Positions 32,008 to 42,696 of a DNA stretch of 64,000 nt are shown piece by piece. A model generated the notes under the pieces. It saw only the letters and a list, made by a program, of their open reading frames with translations. It was not told the origin of the DNA and did no database searches. Within the stretch, counting starts at the first letter, position 1, and the number at the start of each line of letters is the position of its first letter. The translations under genes and the position numbers were made by a program. The DNA comes from Pontiella desulfatans (GTDB lineage Bacteria > Verrucomicrobiota > Kiritimatiellia > Kiritimatiellales > Pontiellaceae): assembly GCF_900890425.1 (NCBI RefSeq), contig NZ_CAAHFG010000003.1, forward strand, positions 62,001-126,000, in the 5' to 3' direction.

Positions 32008-34143
32008 ATGACTAAAATCGTGAACCATAAGAAGGACAAGGCAGGAAAGGGCTCGGATTCCCCACGGGAAGCCGAAGGCCGCGCGCATGCCTTGCCGTCG
32101 GTTCGCAACATCGGCATCATCGCCCACATCGATGCGGGCAAGACAACCACTTCGGAGCGCATTCTCTTCTACTCGGGCAAGGTCCATAAAATTGGCGAAG
32201 TGCACGATGGCACCGCCACCATGGACTGGATGATCCAAGAGCAGGAGCGCGGCATCACGATTACGTCCGCGGCCACCACCTGTTTCTGGAAAAACCACCA
32301 GATCAACATCATCGACACCCCCGGCCACGTCGATTTCACCGTAGAGGTTGAGCGCTCGCTTCGCGTCCTTGATGGCGCCGTGGGCGTTTTCTGTGCCGTG
32401 GGCGGTGTCCAACCGCAATCCGAGACCGTCTGGCGCCAGGCCACGAAATACAACGTTCCGCGCCTGGCCTTCGTTAACAAGATGGATCGGATGGGTGCCG
32501 ATTTCCTCCGGGTGCTGGACGACATGCAGCACAAGCTCAAGGCACCCGCCGTTGCGATCCAATTGCCGATCGGCGCCGCCGAAACCTTTTCCGGCGTGGT
32601 CGACCTCATCAAGATGCGCGGCATCATCTTCTCCGAAGGCGACATGGGATCGAAGGTCGAATACATCGATATTCCTTCCGAGCTGGCGGCCGACGCCGAA
32701 GCCTATCGCGCCGAGCTGATTGAAAAGGTGGCCGAAGTCGATGAGGAGTTGCTCGAAGCCTACATGGAAGACGCCGATGTCTCCGAACAGGCGCTTGTCG
32801 ACGGTCTCCGCCGTGCAACCATCGGCAACCACATCGTTCCGGTGCTGGTGGGTTCTTCCCTGAAAAACAAGGGCGTGCAGCCCCTGCTCGACGCCGTCGT
32901 CGAATATCTGCCTTCCCCGCTCGATGTCCCCGCCGTAAAGGGAATCTCCCCGAAAAACGAAGCGGAGCTCGAGCGCGAAGCCTCCGACTTCGAAGCGCTG
33001 ACGGGCCTGGTCTTCAAGATGGCCACCGACAAGTTCGTCGGCAAGCTTGCCTTTGTCCGCATCTATGCCGGCCAGCTGAAGAAGGGGATGAACATCTACA
33101 ACCCGCGTACCAAGAAACGCGAGCGCATCGGCCGCCTCCTGCGCCTGCACGCCAACCACCGCGAAGACGTGGATGTGCTGCATGCCGGCGAAATCGGCGG
33201 CATGGTGGGGCAAAAATTCTTTACCACCGGCGACACCGTCTGTTCCGAGAACGATCCGATCGTCCTGGAAAACATCGAGTTCCCGGAACCCGTCATTTCC
33301 ATGGCCATCGAGCCGCGCAGCACCGCCGACAAGGATGCGCTCGTTGCCGCGCTCCAGGATCTGGCCGAAGAGGACCCCACGTTCCACACCTCGATCCACG
33401 AAGAAACCGGCCAGACCATCATCCAAGGCATGGGCGAGCTTCATCTCGAAATCCTCAAAGACCGCCTGCTGCGCGAATACAAGGTGCAGGCGAACGCCGG
33501 CAAGCCGATGGTGGCCTACCGCGAAAGCGTCTCCGCCAAGGCCGATGGCAACTTCACGTTCGACCGCGAGATCGGCGGCGAACACCACTTCGCAGGCCTC
33601 ACGCTACAGGTTGCCCCCGCATCCGCTGGCGTCGGCAACACCATCGAATTCGATGTTTCCAACAAGATCGTCCCCGAGGAATTCCGCAAAGGCATCCGGG
33701 AGGGAATCCAGGACGCGCTCCTGACCGGTGTACTCGGTAACTTTGCCATCATCGACACTAAGGTGACGGTGATCGGTGGCGATGCCCATGCCACGGAATC
33801 TTCGGAAATGGCCTTCCGCTCCGCCGCCGTCATGGCACTGCGCGCCGCGGTTGGCAATGCCAGTCCCGAGCTGCTTGAGCCCATCATGCTGCTCGAAATC
33901 GAAACGCCCGAGGAACATCTTGGCGATGTGATGGGCGATCTCAACAGCCGTCGTGGCCGTGTCCGCGAAATCAAGGCGACCAACAATCTGCAGGTCGTGC
34001 AGGCGGATGTTCCGCTTGCCGAAGTTTTCGGATACGCAACCAGTTTGCGTTCCTTAACAAAGGGTAGGGCGAGCTACTCGATGGAACCGCAAGCGTTTGA
34101 ACCGGTTCCCCCGAATATGACAGACGCTATCCTTAACCGTTAG
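32008..34143 (+). CDS. fusA: Elongation factor G
   Basis: 711 residues. GTPase motifs: AHIDAGKTT (G1), DTPGHVDF (G3), [10 protein letters not shown] (G4). The five EF-G domains are complete, ending with the domain IV-V regions [13 protein letters not shown] and [11 protein letters not shown]. Catalyses translocation on the ribosome. The N-terminus carries about 20 extra Lys-rich residues ([20 protein letters not shown]) before the normal start of the G domain. No tuf gene follows; rpsJ comes next after 12 bp. Confidence 0.97.
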   Translation: MTKIVNHKKDKAGKGSDSPREAEGRAHALPSVRNIGIIAHIDAGKTTTSERILFYSGKVHKIGEVHDGTATMDWMIQEQERGITITSAATTCFWKNHQINIIDTPGHVDFTVEVERSLRVLDGAVGVFCAVGGVQPQSETVWRQATKYNVPRLAFVNKMDRMGADFLRVLDDMQHKLKAPAVAIQLPIGAAETFSGVVDLIKMRGIIFSEGDMGSKVEYIDIPSELAADAEAYRAELIEKVAEVDEELLEAYMEDADVSEQALVDGLRRATIGNHIVPVLVGSSLKNKGVQPLLDAVVEYLPSPLDVPAVKGISPKNEAELEREASDFEALTGLVFKMATDKFVGKLAFVRIYAGQLKKGMNIYNPRTKKRERIGRLLRLHANHREDVDVLHAGEIGGMVGQKFFTTGDTVCSENDPIVLENIEFPEPVISMAIEPRSTADKDALVAALQDLAEEDPTFHTSIHEETGQTIIQGMGELHLEILKDRLLREYKVQANAGKPMVAYRESVSAKADGNFTFDREIGGEHHFAGLTLQVAPASAGVGNTIEFDVSNKIVPEEFRKGIREGIQDALLTGVLGNFAIIDTKVTVIGGDAHATESSEMAFRSAAVMALRAAVGNASPELLEPIMLLEIETPEEHLGDVMGDLNSRRGRVREIKATNNLQVVQADVPLAEVFGYATSLRSLTKGRASYSMEPQAFEPVPPNMTDAILNR

Positions 34144-34155
34144 AGAGAGAGTATA

Positions 34156-34464
34156 ATGACTAATCAAAGAATCAGAATCCGGCTGAAGTCGTTCGATCAT
34201 CGCATCCTCGACGTATCGGCCACGGAGATCGTCGAGACGGCTCGCCGCACCGGCGCCCGCGTTGCAGGCCCGATTCCGCTGCCGACCCGTATCGAGCGGT
34301 TCACGGTGAACAAGAGTCCGCACGTGAACAAGAAAGCCATGGAACAGTTCGAGATCCGCACCCACAAGCGTTTGCTCGACATCATCGATCCCACCATCAA
34401 GACGGTTGACGAGCTCAAGAAGCTCAACCTGCCGGCCGGTGTGGACATCACCATTAAAATCTAA
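34156..34464 (+). CDS. rpsJ: 30S ribosomal protein S10
   Basis: 102 residues, full length: [34 protein letters not shown] and the end [14 protein letters not shown]. Head of the small subunit and NusB partner in antitermination. Opens the S10 part of the cluster. Confidence 0.98.
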   Translation: MTNQRIRIRLKSFDHRILDVSATEIVETARRTGARVAGPIPLPTRIERFTVNKSPHVNKKAMEQFEIRTHKRLLDIIDPTIKTVDELKKLNLPAGVDITIKI

Positions 34465-34478
34465 GGAGGATTGCAATC

Positions 34479-35105
34479 ATGAAAGGTTTGATTGGAAAGA
34501 AACTGGGAATGACCTCCGTCTACGATGAAAATGGCGTTGCCGTTCCCGTAACCGTTATCGAAGCGGGCCCCTGCGTGGTGACCCAGCTCAAGGACAGCGA
34601 GAAAGACGGCTACAAGGCCGTGCAGCTCGGCTATGGCGACCAGAAGGAGCAGCGCATGACCAAGCCTGCCCTCGGCCACCTCAAGAAAGCCGGCGAAGCC
34701 GTGAAGAGCGTACTGCGCGAATTCCGGATCGAAGATGCCGACGTGAACGTTGGCGACGAAGTTACCGCCGCCGCATTCGAAGGGGTCAACTATGTCGACA
34801 TCGTTGCCACCGGCAAGGGTCGCGGCTACCAGGGCGTGGTCAAGCGCTACGGTTTCGGCGGCGGTCGTGCATCGCACGGCGGCGGCTGGGTTCGTCGTAC
34901 CGGCTCGATCGGCATGTGCGAATTTCCGGCACGCGTCTTCAAGGGCAAGAAGATGCCCGGCCAGATGGGCGACAAGCGTGTCACCACCCAGAATCTCAAG
35001 ATTATCCAGGTTCGTTCCGAGGAAAACCTGATTCTGGTCAAGGGATCGGTTCCGGGCGCCACCGGCGGTATCGTGACGATCAAAGAAGCCCTCAAAAAGA
35101 AATAG
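34479..35105 (+). CDS. rplC: 50S ribosomal protein L3
   Basis: 208 residues. MKGLIGKKLGMTSVYDENG, GKGRGYQGVVKRYGFGGG then ASHGGGWVRRTGSIG, and PGQMGDKRVTTQNLKI are L3 signatures, including the Gln region methylated by PrmB in other bacteria. AAGGAGG lies upstream. Early-assembly protein of the large subunit. Confidence 0.98.
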   Translation: MKGLIGKKLGMTSVYDENGVAVPVTVIEAGPCVVTQLKDSEKDGYKAVQLGYGDQKEQRMTKPALGHLKKAGEAVKSVLREFRIEDADVNVGDEVTAAAFEGVNYVDIVATGKGRGYQGVVKRYGFGGGRASHGGGWVRRTGSIGMCEFPARVFKGKKMPGQMGDKRVTTQNLKIIQVRSEENLILVKGSVPGATGGIVTIKEALKKK

Positions 35106-35117
35106 GCAGGGATTACC

Positions 35118-35741
35118 ATGAGCAAAGTAGCTTTGAAAAATGTTAAGGGAGAAAGCGTCGGCGACTACGAAGTTGCGGACAACCTCCTCGTTCTCGACAA
35201 GGGCGACCAGGCCGTTCACGAAGCGGTTGTTGCCTACAACGCGCACCAGCGCGCCGGCACCGCCTCCACCCTGAACAAGGGCGAAGTCAACGGTAGCGGC
35301 AAGAAGCCCTGGAAGCAGAAGGGCCTCGGCCGCGCACGTGCCGGTTACAAGCAGTCCAACGTTTGGCGTGGCGGACATGCCGCGCACGGCCCGTTGCCGC
35401 GCAAGTATAAGAAGAAGCTTTCGAAGAAGGTGACCAAGCTGGCGTTCGCCCGCGCATTCAGCGCGAAGGTGGACCAGGGCGACATCACCGTGATCGACGA
35501 GCTGAGCATGGCTTCCCCGAAGACCAAGGACTTCGCCGTTGTGCTGAAGAACCTCGGCCTCGACCGCGGCGCGCTGTTCATCGTTGATGTAACCACCGAC
35601 AACCTGCTGCTGGCCACACGCAACATCCAGCGCGTCGAAGTGGCCACCGCACAGTTGGTCAACACCTACCAAATCCTGCGCTACAAGAACGTGATCATCA
35701 CGAAGGCAGGCATGGAAGCGCTCGAGAAGCGCCTCGGATAA
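35118..35741 (+). CDS. rplD: 50S ribosomal protein L4
   Basis: 207 residues. QRAGTASTLNKGEVNGSGKK, WKQKGLGRARAGYKQSNVWR and AHGPLPRKYKKKLSKKV are the tunnel-lining loop region of L4. In E. coli L4 represses the S10 operon; no matching leader is identified here. Confidence 0.98.
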   Translation: MSKVALKNVKGESVGDYEVADNLLVLDKGDQAVHEAVVAYNAHQRAGTASTLNKGEVNGSGKKPWKQKGLGRARAGYKQSNVWRGGHAAHGPLPRKYKKKLSKKVTKLAFARAFSAKVDQGDITVIDELSMASPKTKDFAVVLKNLGLDRGALFIVDVTTDNLLLATRNIQRVEVATAQLVNTYQILRYKNVIITKAGMEALEKRLG

Positions 35742-35753
35742 GGAGCCTACGAA

Positions 35754-36038
35754 ATGAAAAGTTCAGCCGATGTAATTAAACGTATTTTGTTGACCGAAAA
35801 GGGAACCATGCTCTCCGAGCTGCAGAACAAGTATTTGTTCACGGTTGCCATGGATGCCAACAAGGTGGAAATCAAACGAGCCGTCGAAGAGCTCTTCAAT
35901 GTCCGTGTTATGGCCGTCAATACGATGCGCCGAAAAGGCAAGAAGAAGCGCCAGAGAACGGCTCATTTCGGAACAACCGCCGCCTCCAAGCGTGCAGTTG
36001 TTACATTGCATGCAGATGATAGCATTAACCTGATCTAA
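35754..36038 (+). CDS. rplW: 50S ribosomal protein L23
   Basis: 94 residues. [34 protein letters not shown] and [16 protein letters not shown]. Lies at the tunnel exit where trigger factor and SRP bind. Normal length. Confidence 0.97.
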   Translation: MKSSADVIKRILLTEKGTMLSELQNKYLFTVAMDANKVEIKRAVEELFNVRVMAVNTMRRKGKKKRQRTAHFGTTAASKRAVVTLHADDSINLI

Positions 36039-36051
36039 GGAGATCTTTGCA

Positions 36052-36878
<827 letters not shown>

Positions 36879-36879
<1 letters not shown>

Positions 36880-37148
36880 TGGCTCGTTCACTGAAAAAAG
36901 GTCCATACGTTGACCTCAAGCTGGTCAAGAAGGTTCGCAAGATGGAAGAGGGCGGTCGCAAGCAGCCCATTAAAACCTGGGCCCGCAATTCCATGATTGT
37001 TCCGGAATTCGTTGGCCAAACCTTCAACGTTCATAACGGTAAAGTTTTCGTTCCGGTGTTTGTTACGGAGAATATGGTCGGGCACAAACTGGGTGAATTC
37101 TCGCCTACCCGCGCCTTCAGAACCCACGGTATGGCGACGGAGAAATAG
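36879..37148 (+). CDS. rpsS: 30S ribosomal protein S19
   Basis: 89 residues. [39 protein letters not shown] and [17 protein letters not shown]. Head protein that binds 16S rRNA with S13. An unusual 97-bp gap follows. Confidence 0.98.
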
Positions 37149-37162
37149 TCTGGGTGATTTTC

Positions 37163-37190
37163 TGGTCGAAATCGCTGGATTTCGACCGGC
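37163..37190 (+). promoter_or_regulatory. Hairpin between rpsS and rplV
   Basis: GGTCGAAATC (37165-37174), loop GCTG, GATTTCGACC (37179-37188), extended by two outer pairs. No T run. It lies 15 bp after rpsS, in the largest gap of the S10 section, so it may be a protein-binding or RNA-processing site. Confidence 0.5.
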
Positions 37191-37245
37191 AAATCCATAG
37201 ACTGTCCGCCCTTTATTCCCCGTGGAAAACTAAGAGTGAAAACAC

Positions 37246-37581
37246 ATGGAAGTGTCAGCAACAACTAAATATGTGCGCATGTCGCCCACCAAGGCCCGCG
37301 ATCTCGCGAACGAGATCAAAGGACTGCCGGTCGCCGACGCACTGCGCATCACCGAGTTCAATGCTCGCAAGGCTGCCGTACAGATCGGCAAGACCCTCAA
37401 GTCGGCGATTGCCAATGCCGAAAACAACGAGGGGTTGTCGGTCGACAGCCTGTTTGTGAAAAACGCCATCGTGGATGGCGGACCGATGATGAAAAGATTC
37501 CGTCCGCGTGCCCGGGGCATGGCTAGTCCGATCCAGAAGAAGACCAGCCACGTAACCGTTATTCTAACCGACAAAGCGTAA
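37246..37581 (+). CDS. rplV: 50S ribosomal protein L22
   Basis: 111 residues. [39 protein letters not shown] and the beta-hairpin [20 protein letters not shown]. Lines the exit tunnel. Ribosome site is weak (AAGAG). Confidence 0.97.
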   Translation: MEVSATTKYVRMSPTKARDLANEIKGLPVADALRITEFNARKAAVQIGKTLKSAIANAENNEGLSVDSLFVKNAIVDGGPMMKRFRPRARGMASPIQKKTSHVTVILTDKA

Positions 37582-37591
37582 GGAGACTCTA

Positions 37592-38224
37592 GTGGGTCAA
37601 AAAGTAAATCCTATTGGAATGAGGCTCGCACTCACCAAAGACTGGCGTTCGCGCTGGTATGCGGACAAGCGCGACTTCGGTACCATGCTCAAGGAAGACG
37701 TCGACATCCGCAAACTCGTTTCCGAACGACTGAAGGACGCTGCTGTGTCGGACATCTACATTGAGCGCTATGCAAACCGCATCCGCGTAACCATCAAATC
37801 GGCTCGTCCGGGCTTGGTCATCGGCCGCAAGGGCGAAGACATCGACAAGCTGCGCGAAGTGCTCTCGAAGAAGACCGGCAAGGAAGTCTACATCGAGATC
37901 GCCGAAGTGAAGAAGCCGGATCTGGACGCCACCCTGGTGGCGGCAAACGTTGCCATGCAGCTCGAGCGCCGTGTTTCGCATCGCCGTGCCATGAAGCGCG
38001 CGCTGCAGATGGCCATGGAAAATGGTGCCCTCGGCATCAAGATCCTCGCCGGCGGCCGTTTGAACGGTGCGGAAATCGCCCGTTCCGAGAGCTATAAGGA
38101 AGGCAAGATTCCGCTGCACACGCTGCGCGCCAATATCGACTACGGAACCGCGGAAGCGAATACCGTTGCCGGCATCATCGGCATCAAGGTGTGGATCTGC
38201 AAGGAATCCGAAACGAAAGCCTAG
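37592..38224 (+). CDS. rpsC: 30S ribosomal protein S3
   Basis: 210 residues from a GTG start with AAGGAG upstream. [19 protein letters not shown], the KH-domain [17 protein letters not shown], and [12 protein letters not shown] then [11 protein letters not shown]. Part of the mRNA entry tunnel. Confidence 0.98.
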   Translation: MGQKVNPIGMRLALTKDWRSRWYADKRDFGTMLKEDVDIRKLVSERLKDAAVSDIYIERYANRIRVTIKSARPGLVIGRKGEDIDKLREVLSKKTGKEVYIEIAEVKKPDLDATLVAANVAMQLERRVSHRRAMKRALQMAMENGALGIKILAGGRLNGAEIARSESYKEGKIPLHTLRANIDYGTAEANTVAGIIGIKVWICKESETKA

Positions 38225-38234
38225 GAGTTGAATC

Positions 38235-38654
38235 ATGCCTTTAATGCCGAAACGAGTTAAATACAGGAAGGTCCAGCGCGGTTCCCGCGGCGGTCTCGCC
38301 CAGAAGGGCAACCAGCTGGCCTACGGAGAGTATGGTCTCCAGTCCCTCGAGCGTGGATGGATCACCGCGATCCAGATCGAAGCGTGCCGTGTGGCTGCAA
38401 ACCGTGCCATGAAACGTAAGGGTAAATTGTGGATCCGCATTTTCCCCGACAAGCCAATCACCAAGAAGCCGTTGGAAGTTCGAATGGGTAAAGGTAAGGG
38501 TGGGGTCGACCAGTGGGTCGCCGTCGTCAAGCCCGGCACCATGCTTTTCGAACTGGATGGCGTTCCGGAAACGCTGGCAAAGGAGTGTCTGCGCCTTGCA
38601 GCCACCAAGTTGCCGCTGCGCGTCCGGTTCGTACAGCGCCACGCTCATGACTAA
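38235..38654 (+). CDS. rplP: 50S ribosomal protein L16
   Basis: 139 residues. [57 protein letters not shown] and [19 protein letters not shown]. Located near the A-site tRNA. Normal length. Confidence 0.98.
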   Translation: MPLMPKRVKYRKVQRGSRGGLAQKGNQLAYGEYGLQSLERGWITAIQIEACRVAANRAMKRKGKLWIRIFPDKPITKKPLEVRMGKGKGGVDQWVAVVKPGTMLFELDGVPETLAKECLRLAATKLPLRVRFVQRHAHD

Positions 38655-38667
38655 AGGATGGTGAGCC

Positions 38668-38862
38668 ATGAAGGTTAAAGAAATTAATGAAATGACGATG
38701 GAAGAGCTGGAAGTTCAGCTCGCGGACATCAAGAAGGAGCAGTTCAACCTGAAGCTCCAGCAGGTGTCCGGTCAGCTGGAGAACCCGGCGCGCATGAAAC
38801 AGCTGCGCCGCACGGTGGCCCGCATCAAGACCATCCAGAACCAAAAGAAAGTTGAAGGGTAA
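38668..38862 (+). CDS. rpmC: 50S ribosomal protein L29
   Basis: 64 residues. MKVKEINEMTMEELEVQLAD, KKEQFNLKLQQVSGQLENP and RIKTIQNQKK. Two-helix protein near the tunnel exit. Start decided by AAGGATGGTGAGCC upstream. Confidence 0.97.
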   Translation: MKVKEINEMTMEELEVQLADIKKEQFNLKLQQVSGQLENPARMKQLRRTVARIKTIQNQKKVEG

Positions 38863-38867
38863 CGGTC

Positions 38868-39131
38868 ATGGAAAATACAAGACATAACCGCAAGACCCGC
38901 GAGGGCCGCGTTGTCAGCAAGAGCGGCGACAAGTCGATTGTCATTCTGATCGAGCGTCGCATGCGCCACCCGCTGTACGGCAAGGAAATCCGCGTTTCCA
39001 AGAAGGTGCATGTGCACGACGAGGAAAACAAGGCCGGTGTCGGCGATGTTGTTCGCGTAATGGAAACCCGTCCGCTGAGCAAGCTGAAGCACTGGCGCCT
39101 GGTGGATATTGTTTCGGAAGCTGCGAAATAA
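38868..39131 (+). CDS. rpsQ: 30S ribosomal protein S17
   Basis: 87 residues. RKTREGRVVSKSGDKSIVIL, RRMRHPLYGKEIRVSKKVHV and GDVVRVMETRPLSKLKHWRL. Binds 16S rRNA early in assembly. Confidence 0.97.
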   Translation: MENTRHNRKTREGRVVSKSGDKSIVILIERRMRHPLYGKEIRVSKKVHVHDEENKAGVGDVVRVMETRPLSKLKHWRLVDIVSEAAK

Positions 39132-39145
39132 GGTAGGGCTGAACA

Positions 39146-39511
39146 ATGATTCAAGAGAATACACGTTTGAAGGTTGCGGATAATTCCGGTGCGCGTTCGG
39201 TGATGTGCATCCGCGTACTCGGCACGAAGAGTAAGATTGCCCGTGTGGGCGATGTTATCCGCGTCTCGGTCAAGGAAGCGCAACCGAACGGTGTGGTGAA
39301 GAAGGGCGACCTCTGCAAGGCGGTCGTGGTTCGCACCAAGAGCACCATTCGCCGTCAGGATGGCAGTTGCCTCCGTTTCGATGGAAACGCAGCGGTCATC
39401 ATCGACGACAACAAAAACCCGCGCGGCACCCGTATTTTCGGGCCGGTCGCCCGCGAGCTTCGCGACAACGACTTCATGAAGGTCGTGTCGCTGGCTCCGG
39501 AAGTACTGTAA
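39146..39511 (+). CDS. rplN: 50S ribosomal protein L14
   Basis: 121 residues. [20 protein letters not shown], the [13 protein letters not shown] loop, [17 protein letters not shown]. Subunit-interface protein. First gene of the spc part. Confidence 0.98.
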   Translation: MIQENTRLKVADNSGARSVMCIRVLGTKSKIARVGDVIRVSVKEAQPNGVVKKGDLCKAVVVRTKSTIRRQDGSCLRFDGNAAVIIDDNKNPRGTRIFGPVARELRDNDFMKVVSLAPEVL

Positions 39512-39532
39512 AGCGCAGGCGAGGAGTTTAAG

Positions 39533-39760
39533 ATGAGCAAAGCCAAAATCAAGAAGGGCGACACCGTTACGGTTATCGCCGGTGATGAAAAAGGCAAGTC
39601 GGGCAAAGTCCTTCAGGTGCTTCCGGAAAACGGACGCATCCTTATCGAGGGAATCAACTTTGTGAAGAAACATATGCAGAAGAGCGAGGACAACCCGCAG
39701 GGTGGAGTCGTGGAGCGTGAAGCTCCGATCGCGATTTCCAATGTGAAGGTATCCGCTTAA
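39533..39760 (+). CDS. rplX: 50S ribosomal protein L24
   Basis: 75 residues, at the short end of the family. [20 protein letters not shown] is the KOW motif; [20 protein letters not shown] and [16 protein letters not shown] follow. Initiates large-subunit assembly. A dispersed palindrome lies just after the stop. Confidence 0.96.
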   Translation: MSKAKIKKGDTVTVIAGDEKGKSGKVLQVLPENGRILIEGINFVKKHMQKSEDNPQGGVVEREAPIAISNVKVSA

Positions 39761-39763
39761 TCG

Positions 39764-39778
39764 TTCCAAGCATTGGAA
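39764..39778. repeat. Dispersed 15-bp palindrome, copy 7
   Basis: TTCCAAGCATTGGAA in the 42-bp gap between rplX and rplE, inside a co-transcribed ribosomal cluster. Confidence 0.55.
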
Positions 39779-39802
39779 CCGTAATTTTGGAGGAAGGGTG
39801 CA

Positions 39803-40351
39803 ATGGCCCCAACACTGAAAACCAAATATAAAGACGCAGTCGCCCCCAAGCTCATGGAGAGCCAGGGCTACAGCAGCAAAATGCAGGTTCCCGCAATCAA
39901 GAAGATCGTACTGAACCTCTGTGTCTCGGTTGACCACGACCGCGACACGCTGACCGCACTCGCCGAAGACCTCGGCAAGATCACGGGTCAGAAGGCCGTT
40001 ATTACCAAGGCCAAGAAATCAGTATCGAACTTTAAGTTGCGAGAAGGAATGTCCATCGGCGCACGGGTTACGCTCCGCGGCGATCGGATGTATGAATTCA
40101 TGGATCGCCTGGTCAACGTTACGCTTCCGCGTATCCGCGACTTCCGCGGCATCCCCGGCAACTCGTTCGACGGGCAGGGCAACTACTCGATGGGTCTTCA
40201 AGAACAGACCGTGTTCCCTGAAATCGACCCGGACAAGGTGAAGAAGACCCACGGCATGGATATTACCTTCGTGACTTCCGCCACCAGGGACGACGAAGCA
40301 AGAGAACTGCTTTCCCTGATGGGCATGCCGTTCAAAACGGGCAACGAATAG
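39803..40351 (+). CDS. rplE: 50S ribosomal protein L5
   Basis: 182 residues. [35 protein letters not shown] and [20 protein letters not shown] then [17 protein letters not shown]. Binds 5S rRNA. rpsN, the usual next gene, is absent; rpsH follows after 10 bp. Confidence 0.97.
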   Translation: MAPTLKTKYKDAVAPKLMESQGYSSKMQVPAIKKIVLNLCVSVDHDRDTLTALAEDLGKITGQKAVITKAKKSVSNFKLREGMSIGARVTLRGDRMYEFMDRLVNVTLPRIRDFRGIPGNSFDGQGNYSMGLQEQTVFPEIDPDKVKKTHGMDITFVTSATRDDEARELLSLMGMPFKTGNE

Positions 40352-40361
40352 GAGTTTAGAA

Positions 40362-40760
40362 ATGGTTTTAACAGATCCAATCGCTGACATGTTGACCCGT
40401 ATCCGCAATGCGAATATGGCCGAGAAGCACGTTGTTGGAATGCCGCACTCCAAAATGAAGAGCGAGATTGCACGCATCCTCAAGGCCGAAGGGTTCATCA
40501 AGGACTACACGATGGAAAACGACGGCGGGAAATCCGTCCTCAACGTTTTCCTTAAATATACGACGGACCGCGAGCCGGTCATCCAGGGGCTTCGCCGCAT
40601 CAGCAAGCCAAGCTGCCGCAAGTATGCCAACTCCGAAGAAGTGCCGCGCGTTTTGGGCGGCATCGGAATGGCGATCCTGAGCACGTCTTCGGGCGTCATG
40701 ACCGACGTCGAAGCTCGCGAAAAGAAGATCGGGGGCGAAGTCCTCTGCTACGTTTGGTAG
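40362..40760 (+). CDS. rpsH: 30S ribosomal protein S8
   Basis: 132 residues. [40 protein letters not shown] and [16 protein letters not shown] with the C-terminal GGEVLCYVW. In E. coli S8 represses the spc operon. Directly follows rplE. Confidence 0.98.
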   Translation: MVLTDPIADMLTRIRNANMAEKHVVGMPHSKMKSEIARILKAEGFIKDYTMENDGGKSVLNVFLKYTTDREPVIQGLRRISKPSCRKYANSEEVPRVLGGIGMAILSTSSGVMTDVEAREKKIGGEVLCYVW

Positions 40761-40778
40761 AAAGGACTGGTTTTAGAT

Positions 40779-41315
40779 ATGTCAAGAATAGGTAAACAAC
40801 CCATTTTGATCCCCGGCGGTGTGACCGCCGAAGTCAGCGGCCAGACCGTGACGGTCAAGGGCGCGAAGGGCGAATGCACCTACACGGCCCCCGCGTGCAT
40901 CGCGGTGGCTGTTGAGGGCAGCAGCGTAGTTGTAACCCGCAACGACGATTCCAAGTTCGGCAAGGCGATGTTCGGCACCGTCCGCAGCCTGGTCAGCAAC
41001 ATGGTCGTCGGCGTGAGCCAAGGCTACAAGAAAGATCTGATCATCGAAGGCGTCGGCTACAAGGCCGTGATGAAGGGCCAGGAAATCGTCCTGTCGCTGG
41101 GATTCTCGCACGACATCAACTATTCGATTCCGGACGGCATCACGGTGGATGTGAAAGACAACACCAAGGTTTCCGTCGAAGGCATCGACAAGCAGCTGGT
41201 TGGCCAAGTGGCGGCACGCATCCGCGACTACTCGCCGGCCGAGCCGTACAAGGGCAAGGGCGTACGCTACTCCGATGAGCAGATTCGCCGCAAGGAAGGT
41301 AAGGCGGTTGCATAA
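40779..41315 (+). CDS. rplF: 50S ribosomal protein L6
   Basis: 178 residues. MSRIGKQPILIPGGVTAEVS, VTVKGAKGE, GVGYKAVMKGQEIVLSLGFS and RDYSPAEPYKGKGVRYSDEQ. Stop overlaps rplR start (TAATG). Confidence 0.98.
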   Translation: MSRIGKQPILIPGGVTAEVSGQTVTVKGAKGECTYTAPACIAVAVEGSSVVVTRNDDSKFGKAMFGTVRSLVSNMVVGVSQGYKKDLIIEGVGYKAVMKGQEIVLSLGFSHDINYSIPDGITVDVKDNTKVSVEGIDKQLVGQVAARIRDYSPAEPYKGKGVRYSDEQIRRKEGKAVA

Positions 41316-41650
41316 TGGCTACTAAAAGCAAAAAAGATCTGAGAACCCGTCGCCACCTCCGTGTGCGCAACAAGATTGCAGGAACCGCCGAGCGTCCGCG
41401 CATGGCGGTCTTCCGCTCGAACACGCGGCTCGAGGTGCAGTTTATCGATGACGACGCACGGCTGACGCTGTGCGGCGTGTCCTCCAAGGGCAAGAACGCC
41501 GAGGCTGCCAAGGAACTTGGCGCCAAGGCCGCCGAAGCCGCCAAGGGCAAGGGCATCGAGACTGTTGTTTTCGACCGGGGCGGTTTCGCCTTCGGTTCCA
41601 ACCTCAAGGCGCTGGCCGATAGTGCTCGCGAAGCCGGACTTAAATTCTAG
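41315..41650 (+). CDS. rplR: 50S ribosomal protein L18
   Basis: 111 residues. [40 protein letters not shown] and [19 protein letters not shown]. 5S rRNA-binding protein, normal length. Confidence 0.97.
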   Translation: MATKSKKDLRTRRHLRVRNKIAGTAERPRMAVFRSNTRLEVQFIDDDARLTLCGVSSKGKNAEAAKELGAKAAEAAKGKGIETVVFDRGGFAFGSNLKALADSAREAGLKF

Positions 41651-41660
41651 GAGTTTCCCA

Positions 41661-42215
41661 ATGGCAGAAGAACGTACAGAACGTAACAGAGGACGCCGGG
41701 ATGGCGGCGGCCGTGGCCGTGGCCGTAAACGCGACGACAAGAACGAAGTTCGCGAAAAGCCGGAATTCGAGGAGCGCGTGGTCCACATCAGCCGCAACTC
41801 CAAGGTTGTCAAGGGTGGCCGTCGCTTCAGCTTCGGCGCACTCGTGGTGGTCGGCGATCGCAAGGGCCGTGTTGGCTACGGGCTCGGCAAGGCCGCCGAG
41901 GTGGCCGAAGCCATCCGCAAGGCCGGCGATGTTGCCAAGCGCGACCTCCAAACCGTAACCATGCGCGGCACCACGCTGCCGCATGACGCCCTCGGCAAGT
42001 TTTCGGGTGCGCAGGTTTTGATCCGCCCGGCCTCCGAAGGTACCGGCATTATCGCCGGTGGCCCGTGCCGTGCCGTACTCGAACTCGCTGGCGTCCGCGA
42101 CGTCCTCGCGAAGTCGCTCGGCTCCAACAATCACCTCAACGTAACCAAGGCGACCCTCAAGGCGCTTGGCTCGCTCCGCTCGAAAGAGGAAGCGATTGCC
42201 ATTCGCAAGGGCTAG
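41661..42215 (+). CDS. rpsE: 30S ribosomal protein S5
   Basis: 184 residues from the ATG at 41661 (TAGGAG upstream). An Arg/Gly-rich N-terminal tail ([18 protein letters not shown]) precedes the double-stranded-RNA-binding core with [40 protein letters not shown] and [20 protein letters not shown]. rpmD normally follows but is missing; rplO comes next. Confidence 0.97.
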   Translation: MAEERTERNRGRRDGGGRGRGRKRDDKNEVREKPEFEERVVHISRNSKVVKGGRRFSFGALVVVGDRKGRVGYGLGKAAEVAEAIRKAGDVAKRDLQTVTMRGTTLPHDALGKFSGAQVLIRPASEGTGIIAGGPCRAVLELAGVRDVLAKSLGSNNHLNVTKATLKALGSLRSKEEAIAIRKG

Positions 42216-42234
42216 TCTGGAAGGGGATAAAGTC

Positions 42235-42675
42235 ATGGATTTACATTCACTTAAACCTGCAGAAGGTTCCAAGCATCGGAAAATCCGCGTCGGCCGTGGC
42301 CGCGCATCCGGCAAGGGCAAGACCGGCGGACGTGGCCACAAGGGCCAGATGTCCCGTGCGGGCGCAAGCCACAAGCCGCTGTTCGAAGGGGGCCAGATGC
42401 CCTTCGTCCGGAAACTTCCGAAGCGGGGTTTCAACAACTTCAACCGCAAAGAGATTCTTCCGGTCAACCTCGACGCGCTCAACGTGTTCGAGGATGGTAC
42501 CGAGGTCACTATCGGGTTGCTCCAGGAAAAGGGACTGGTTAACGGTCGCTTCGATGGCGTGAAAATTCTCGGTAGCGGCAGTGTGGAAAAGAAACTGACC
42601 GTCAAGGTCAACGCCTTCTCCGCCTCGGCCAAGGAAAAAATCGAAGCCGTCGGCGGCACCTGCGAAATCGTCTAG
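42235..42675 (+). CDS. rplO: 50S ribosomal protein L15
   Basis: 146 residues. [40 protein letters not shown] and [20 protein letters not shown]. Start at 42235 with AAGGGG upstream; the earlier in-frame start is a shadow of rpsE. Confidence 0.97.
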   Translation: MDLHSLKPAEGSKHRKIRVGRGRASGKGKTGGRGHKGQMSRAGASHKPLFEGGQMPFVRKLPKRGFNNFNRKEILPVNLDALNVFEDGTEVTIGLLQEKGLVNGRFDGVKILGSGSVEKKLTVKVNAFSASAKEKIEAVGGTCEIV

Positions 42676-42696
42676 TAATCGAAAGGCCCCATCGCC

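Noticed and set aside
31894-33588. A 564-residue minus-strand frame across fusA.
   Set aside because: It is the complement of EF-G, whose GTPase motifs are unambiguous on the plus strand.
42267-42281. A one-mismatch copy of the dispersed palindrome in rplO.
   Set aside because: The bases encode conserved L15 residues (GSKHRK), so coincidence is likely; not counted among exact copies.
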